8,723 bases of DNA. It comes from Bifidobacterium breve. GTDB lineage: Bacteria > Actinomycetota > Actinomycetes > Mycobacteriales > Mycobacteriaceae. Numbering within the stretch: position 1 is the first letter of the stretch; every line of letters begins with the position of its first letter. Positions 5,408 to 8,723 of this stretch are shown here, one piece after another. Location: positions 1-8,723 of the forward strand of contig CAMCWJ010000101.1 of assembly GCA_945882475.1 (NCBI GenBank). Reading direction: 5' to 3'. Under the pieces are notes generated by a model, which was not told the origin of the DNA, ran no database searches, and saw only the letters and a list, made by a program, of their open reading frames with translations. Position numbers and translations under genes: made by a program.

Positions 5408-7981
5408 TCAGGCCGCGCGCGTTGCGTAGGTGGTGGTTCGCTGACGCGCAGGGCGGCCGATGCCCTCGGCGATTGACGTCAACTCGGCCACCGTCTTCGC
5501 TGAGCCGTACTCGGAACCGGCCATCCGGGAGATGGTCTCCTCCATCAGCGTTCCGCCCAGATCGTTGGCGCCGCCGTTGAGCATCACCTGGCTGCGCTCG
5601 ACACCGAGCTTCACCCAGCTGGTCTGGATCTGAGAGATACGCCCGTGCAGCATGATTCGAGCCAGGGCATGCACGGCGCGGTTGTCGCGATGGGTAGGTC
5701 CGGGCCTGGCCGCGCCGGCCAGGTACAGCGGCGAGGACTGGTGCACGAACGGCAATGGCACGAATTCGGTGAATCCCCCAGTGCGGTCCTGGATTCCACG
5801 CAGCACGTTGAGGTGGGCGACCCAGTGCGAGGGGGTGTCGACGTGGCCGTACATCATCGTCGAACTGGACCGCAGGCCCACATCGTGGGCGGTGCTGACG
5901 ATCTCGACCCACTGCGAGGTGGGCAGCTTGCCCTTGGTCAGGATCCAGCGCACCTCGTCGTCGAGGATCTCCGCGGCAGTTCCGGGAATGGACCCCAGGC
6001 CGGCGTCGCGCAGGTTGATCAGCCACTCACGAACGCCCATGCCACTCTTGGTGACTCCGTTGGAGATCTCCATCGGTGAGAACGCGTGCACATGAATCGC
6101 CGGCACCCTCGCTTTCACCGCCCGGACGAGTTCGGCGTAACCGGTCACCGGCAACTCGGGATCGATCCCGCCTTGCATGCACACCTCGGTCGCGCCGGCG
6201 ACGTGCGCTTCCCAGGCGCGATCGGCCACCTCGTGCACCGACAGCGAGAAAGCGTCCGCATCGCCCTTCCGTTGGGCGAATGCGCAGAATCTGCAGCCGG
6301 TGTAGCAGATATTGGTGAAGTTGATGTTCCGGTTGACCACAAAGGTGACGTCATCGCCTACGGCATCGCGGCGCAATGAATCAGCCAGTGCCGCAACAGC
6401 ATCCAGGGCGGCGCCGTCCGCGGTGGCCAGCGCCAGGTAGTCGGAGTCACTGCAGCCGGCTGGGTCCCGTTCCGCCGCACGCAGGGCCGCGGCCACATCG
6501 GTGTCGATGCGCTGCGGGGCGCGAGCGGACAGTTCGCTGACCCGGTCGCGGATCGAGTCCCAGTCGCCGAACGCGCTGTCAAGGTCGCTGCGGGTATCGG
6601 TGCGGCGACCCTCGGCATCAATCGCGGCGTGCAGGTCGGTGCGGCCGAGCGACTCGGTGGCCTCGTCGGGCTCCTGCCATGGCCGGCCGGCCGGGTTGAC
6701 GTCGCGGGCGAAGCCGGTCTCCGGATCAGCCAACGCCGCGACATGCCCGGCCACCCGCGGGTCGATCCACGCCGCCCCGGCCGCTACGTACTTCGGCTGC
6801 GCGGTCAGCCGCTGCACTAGTTCGAATCCGGCCTGCGCGGTGATCGCGCTCAGATCCTCCAGGGCCGGCCAGGGCCGCTCGGGATTGACGTGGTCGGGCG
6901 TCAGCGGGGAGACCCCTCCCCAGTCGTCGACCCCGGCGCCCAGCAGGTCCAGGCACTCCTGCGGGGAGACCAGGTTCGGCGGGGCCTGGATTCTCATGTC
7001 CGGGCCCAGCACCAGGCGGGCAACCGCGACGCATGCCAGGAACTCCTCGAAGCCGGCATCGGGCGCTGCGGCCATCGCGGTGTGATCCTTGGCCCGGAAA
7101 TTCTGCACAATCACTTCCTGGATGTGCCCGAACTCCTTGTGCAGCCGACGGATCGCGTGCAGGGTGTCGGCCCGCTCGGCGAGGGTCTCGCCGATCCCGA
7201 CCAGCAGGCCGGTGGTGAACGGGATGGACAGCCGCCCGGCGTCGGTGAGGGTGCGAAGCCGCACTTCGGGATCCTTGTCGGGGCTGCCGAAGTGAGCCAG
7301 GCCGCGGGTCTCGAACAACCGCCGGGACGTCGTTTCGAGCATCATCCCCATCGACGGGGCCACCGGCTTGAGCTTGGCGAGCTCGGCCCAGCTCAGCACT
7401 CCGGGGTTGAGGTGCGGGAGTAATCCGGTCTCCTCCAGTACCCGGATCGACATCGCGCGCACGTAATCGAGCGTCGACTCGTAGCCGCGCTCGTCGAGCC
7501 ATTGGCGAGCCTCTGGCCACCGCGCTTCCGGTCGGTCACCGAGTGTGAAAAGTGCTTCCTTGCAACCGATTTCGCCACCACTACGGGCTATCGCGAGTAT
7601 CTCGTCGGGTTCGAGGTACATGCCTCGGCCCTCGGCCCGAAGCTTGCCCGGCACCGTCACGAACGTGCAGTAGTGGCAGGTGTCGCGGCACAGGTTCGTG
7701 ACGGGAATGAAAACCTTGCGGGAGTACGACACCGGCAGGCCACCGCCAGGACCACGTCGGCGGGCCGACTGCAGACCTGCGTCACGGACCCGGGCGGCGC
7801 TGACACACAGATCCGCAAGATCTGAGCCGCGGGCCGTCATCGCGATCGCTGCCTCGTCGAGGTTGAGGCCCACTCCGTCGCGGGCGCGGCGCAGCACCCT
7901 GCGCAGCGCGGCCGGCGCGACGCTGACCCGGTCCGGCGGGACGGCCGGTGTGGGCAGCGGCGCACCCGATTTCATCGGCAT
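5408..7981 (-). CDS. fbiC: FO synthase, bifunctional CofH-CofG fusion (FbiC), coenzyme F420 biosynthesis
   Basis: FbiC makes FO (7,8-didemethyl-8-hydroxy-5-deazariboflavin), the chromophore of coenzyme F420, from tyrosine and 5-amino-6-ribitylamino-uracil. The 857-residue product contains two complete radical-SAM modules, as in M. tuberculosis FbiC (856 residues). The N-terminal CofG-like half (about 75-385) has the cluster motif CRDTCHYC (C98, C102, C105), TLGDRPE (146-152) and GVSPLTPDHVNPERPWP (356-372). The C-terminal CofH-like half (about 540-857) has CYTGCRFC (C559, C563, C566), EVCMQGGIDPEL (599-610) and SSSTMMYGHVDTPSHW (705-720). In the family, the CofH half joins the 4-hydroxybenzyl group of tyrosine to the uracil, and the CofG half closes the ring to FO. 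All six cluster cysteines are present. I chose the ATG at 7981 because it matches the family length and lies 7 nt after a TACTGT -10-like box; a TTG at 8005 would add only eight unconserved residues, and an ATG at 7975 is also possible. TGA stop at 5408. Confidence 0.96.
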   Translation of the reverse strand: MPMKSGAPLPTPAVPPDRVSVAPAALRRVLRRARDGVGLNLDEAAIAMTARGSDLADLCVSAARVRDAGLQSARRRGPGGGLPVSYSRKVFIPVTNLCRDTCHYCTFVTVPGKLRAEGRGMYLEPDEILAIARSGGEIGCKEALFTLGDRPEARWPEARQWLDERGYESTLDYVRAMSIRVLEETGLLPHLNPGVLSWAELAKLKPVAPSMGMMLETTSRRLFETRGLAHFGSPDKDPEVRLRTLTDAGRLSIPFTTGLLVGIGETLAERADTLHAIRRLHKEFGHIQEVIVQNFRAKDHTAMAAAPDAGFEEFLACVAVARLVLGPDMRIQAPPNLVSPQECLDLLGAGVDDWGGVSPLTPDHVNPERPWPALEDLSAITAQAGFELVQRLTAQPKYVAAGAAWIDPRVAGHVAALADPETGFARDVNPAGRPWQEPDEATESLGRTDLHAAIDAEGRRTDTRSDLDSAFGDWDSIRDRVSELSARAPQRIDTDVAAALRAAERDPAGCSDSDYLALATADGAALDAVAALADSLRRDAVGDDVTFVVNRNINFTNICYTGCRFCAFAQRKGDADAFSLSVHEVADRAWEAHVAGATEVCMQGGIDPELPVTGYAELVRAVKARVPAIHVHAFSPMEISNGVTKSGMGVREWLINLRDAGLGSIPGTAAEILDDEVRWILTKGKLPTSQWVEIVSTAHDVGLRSSSTMMYGHVDTPSHWVAHLNVLRGIQDRTGGFTEFVPLPFVHQSSPLYLAGAARPGPTHRDNRAVHALARIMLHGRISQIQTSWVKLGVERSQVMLNGGANDLGGTLMEETISRMAGSEYGSAKTVAELTSIAEGIGRPARQRTTTYATRAA

Positions 7982-7988
7982 GATCCAC

Positions 7989-7994
7989 ACAGTA
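7989..7994 (-). promoter_or_regulatory. Candidate -10 box of fbiC (leaderless type)
   Basis: Minus-strand TACTGT fits TANNNT and ends 7 nt before the ATG at 7981, placing the expected transcription start on that A. There is no Shine-Dalgarno in the gap (GTGGATC). If correct, it excludes the upstream TTG at 8005 as start. No convincing -35 is present. Confidence 0.42.
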
Positions 7995-8065
7995 GTGGGC
8001 AGCAATCACCGGCACGCCGCGGTGCGCGGCAGGTGCGCTTGGGCAAGCCGGGCCCCGCGCACAGG

Positions 8066-8071
8066 TAGTCT
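8066..8071 (+). promoter_or_regulatory. Candidate -10 box of the gene at 8109
   Basis: TAGTCT fits TANNNT and would start transcription near 8078, leaving a leader of about 30 nt that carries the ribosome binding site. A TTGGGC at 8039-8044 is too far away (21 bp) to be a good -35. The 127-bp spacer 7982-8108 between fbiC and this gene thus seems to hold divergent promoters. Confidence 0.3.
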
Positions 8072-8097
8072 GTCTAAAGGAATTGCCAGCAAACTGT

Positions 8098-8101
8098 GAG
8101 G
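8098..8101 (+). promoter_or_regulatory. Ribosome binding site of the gene at 8109
   Basis: GAGG (within GTGAGGTG) lies 7 nt before the ATG at 8109 and supports that start over the later in-frame ATG at 8133. Confidence 0.55.
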
Positions 8102-8108
8102 TGTCGCG

Positions 8109-8723
8109 ATGACCGAGTCCGTCCGATCGTTGATGACCGCCGGAGTGACAGCGGCGATGGTGGCCGCAACCGCAGTGGTCCCGCTCACCGACCGCACCCC
8201 GATCTCGGTGGAATCCACCGCGGTCGCCTTGAGTGCCGCCCTGTCACCGCTGCTGCAGCCGAGTCCGGCAGCAGCAGTCACGGCATCGGCCACCTCGGCG
8301 GGCAACGCCATCATCGTCGCCTCCGACACCCTGGAGCCGTGGGTGGCGTACGGCTTCGAACTCGCGGACTGGGCGCTGAGCTTCGTGCCGGGAGTGTGGT
8401 GGATCGCGCCGGCGATTGACCTGGCCTACTTCACCGCTGAGCCGATCGTGCAGAGCCTGGTGTACAGCTTCGCCTTCCTGATCGACGGCCAGCCAAGCCT
8501 GATCGGGCCGACCCTGGCCGAAGGAATCAACCAGGCGGCCACCAACTTCGTCATCTTCGGCCTCGAGTGGCTCTACAGCATTGTTCCGTTGCCGCCGATC
8601 CCGCCGTTTCCGGTGCTGCCCTGTGCGTCGGTGGCCGGCGGTGCTGCCGCCAGCCCGGCGGCGGCACCGCGGGTGGGCCGGGCCGCGGCGAGCGCCGCTG
8701 CGGTGATCTCGGCTGCGGCGCCG
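8109..8723 (+). CDS. Ala/Pro-rich probable exported protein of unknown function (5' part, cut by window end)
   Basis: The frame is open for 205 codons from the ATG at 8109 to the last base of the window, with no stop, so the C terminus is missing. The N terminus (MTESVRSLMTAGVTAAMVAATAVVPLT) has one arginine and then a hydrophobic stretch (about 7-26), which may be an export signal or anchor. Next come an Ala/Ser/Pro linker (about 35-65), an aromatic-rich middle segment (WVAYGFELADWALSFVPGVWW at 78-98, in part amphipathic or membrane-embedded), and NFVIFGLEWLYSIVP (146-160). After these lie a proline ladder, PLPPIPPFPVLP (160-171), and an Ala-rich region (from about 174). This composition is typical of a group of mycobacterial proteins resembling the tails of PE/PPE proteins, but there is no PE or PPE N-terminal domain and I assign no function. 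It is divergent from fbiC. Confidence 0.75.
   Translation, partial: MTESVRSLMTAGVTAAMVAATAVVPLTDRTPISVESTAVALSAALSPLLQPSPAAAVTASATSAGNAIIVASDTLEPWVAYGFELADWALSFVPGVWWIAPAIDLAYFTAEPIVQSLVYSFAFLIDGQPSLIGPTLAEGINQAATNFVIFGLEWLYSIVPLPPIPPFPVLPCASVAGGAAASPAAAPRVGRAAASAAAVISAAAP

Noticed and set aside
4935..6026. Long open frame on - across the membrane-protein gene and the end of fbiC
   Set aside because: Arg-rich translation with no domain; it overlaps two genes with clear protein-level support.
8016..8030. GCCGC-N5-GCGGC inverted repeat in the fbiC spacer
   Set aside because: Only a 5-bp stem, expected often by chance in such GC-rich DNA, with no T-tract and no fit to a terminator or riboswitch.
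8096..8419. + frame starting at 8096
   Set aside because: It is out of frame with the gene at 8109, which has a good ribosome binding site, signal-like N terminus and runs open to the window end.
1..8723. Mobile elements, CRISPR, tRNA genes, toxin-antitoxin or defence genes
   Set aside because: I found no transposase, recombinase, inverted terminal repeats, spaced repeats, tRNA-like cloverleaf or defence-type domain; base composition is even across the window.

Overview
This is a GC-rich actinobacterial chromosome segment that can be assigned with good confidence to a Mycobacterium / Mycolicibacterium-type organism. Several proteins (DapD, FadD36, DapC, FdxC, FbiC) are recognisable as close relatives of their M. 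tuberculosis counterparts. Codon use is strongly GC-biased at third positions, GTG starts are common, and there is a bifunctional fused FO synthase (FbiC), as in mycobacteria. No tRNA, rRNA, CRISPR array, insertion sequence, prophage gene or attachment site is visible.

Layout. (1) 1-75: short leader region, then dapD on + (76-1020). (2) fadD36 on - (1017-2417), convergent with dapD; the two stop codons share a CTAG palindrome. (3) A divergent gene on + (2498-3001) for a small exported protein with four cysteines in its mature part. (4) dapC on - (3005-4105) and fdxC on - (4126-4452), a probable two-gene operon read fdxC then dapC, convergent with the exported-protein gene across a 3-bp gap. 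(5) A six-helix membrane protein of unknown function on - (4592-5365). (6) fbiC on - (5408-7981). (7) A divergent + gene from 8109 that runs off the window end and encodes an Ala/Pro-rich, probably exported mycobacterial protein.

How the genes relate. DapD and DapC catalyse consecutive steps of the succinylase branch of diaminopimelate/lysine synthesis, which feeds peptidoglycan and protein synthesis. FbiC makes FO, the deazaflavin core of coenzyme F420. FdxC is a small iron-sulphur electron carrier. FadD36 is an ANL-superfamily acyl-CoA synthetase whose sequence looks like malonyl-CoA synthetase (MatB) rather than a long-chain fatty-acid ligase. The other three genes have no function I can name.

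The segment is mostly ordinary mycobacterial core genome; I do not see a convincing undescribed multi-gene system. The most useful second-look items are: at least four of the seven genes carry a TANNNT hexamer 6-8 nt before the start codon, the architecture of leaderless mycobacterial transcription; gene ends are packed with no room for terminators; FadD36 has a MatB-like identity; and three small or membrane/exported proteins are uncharacterised.
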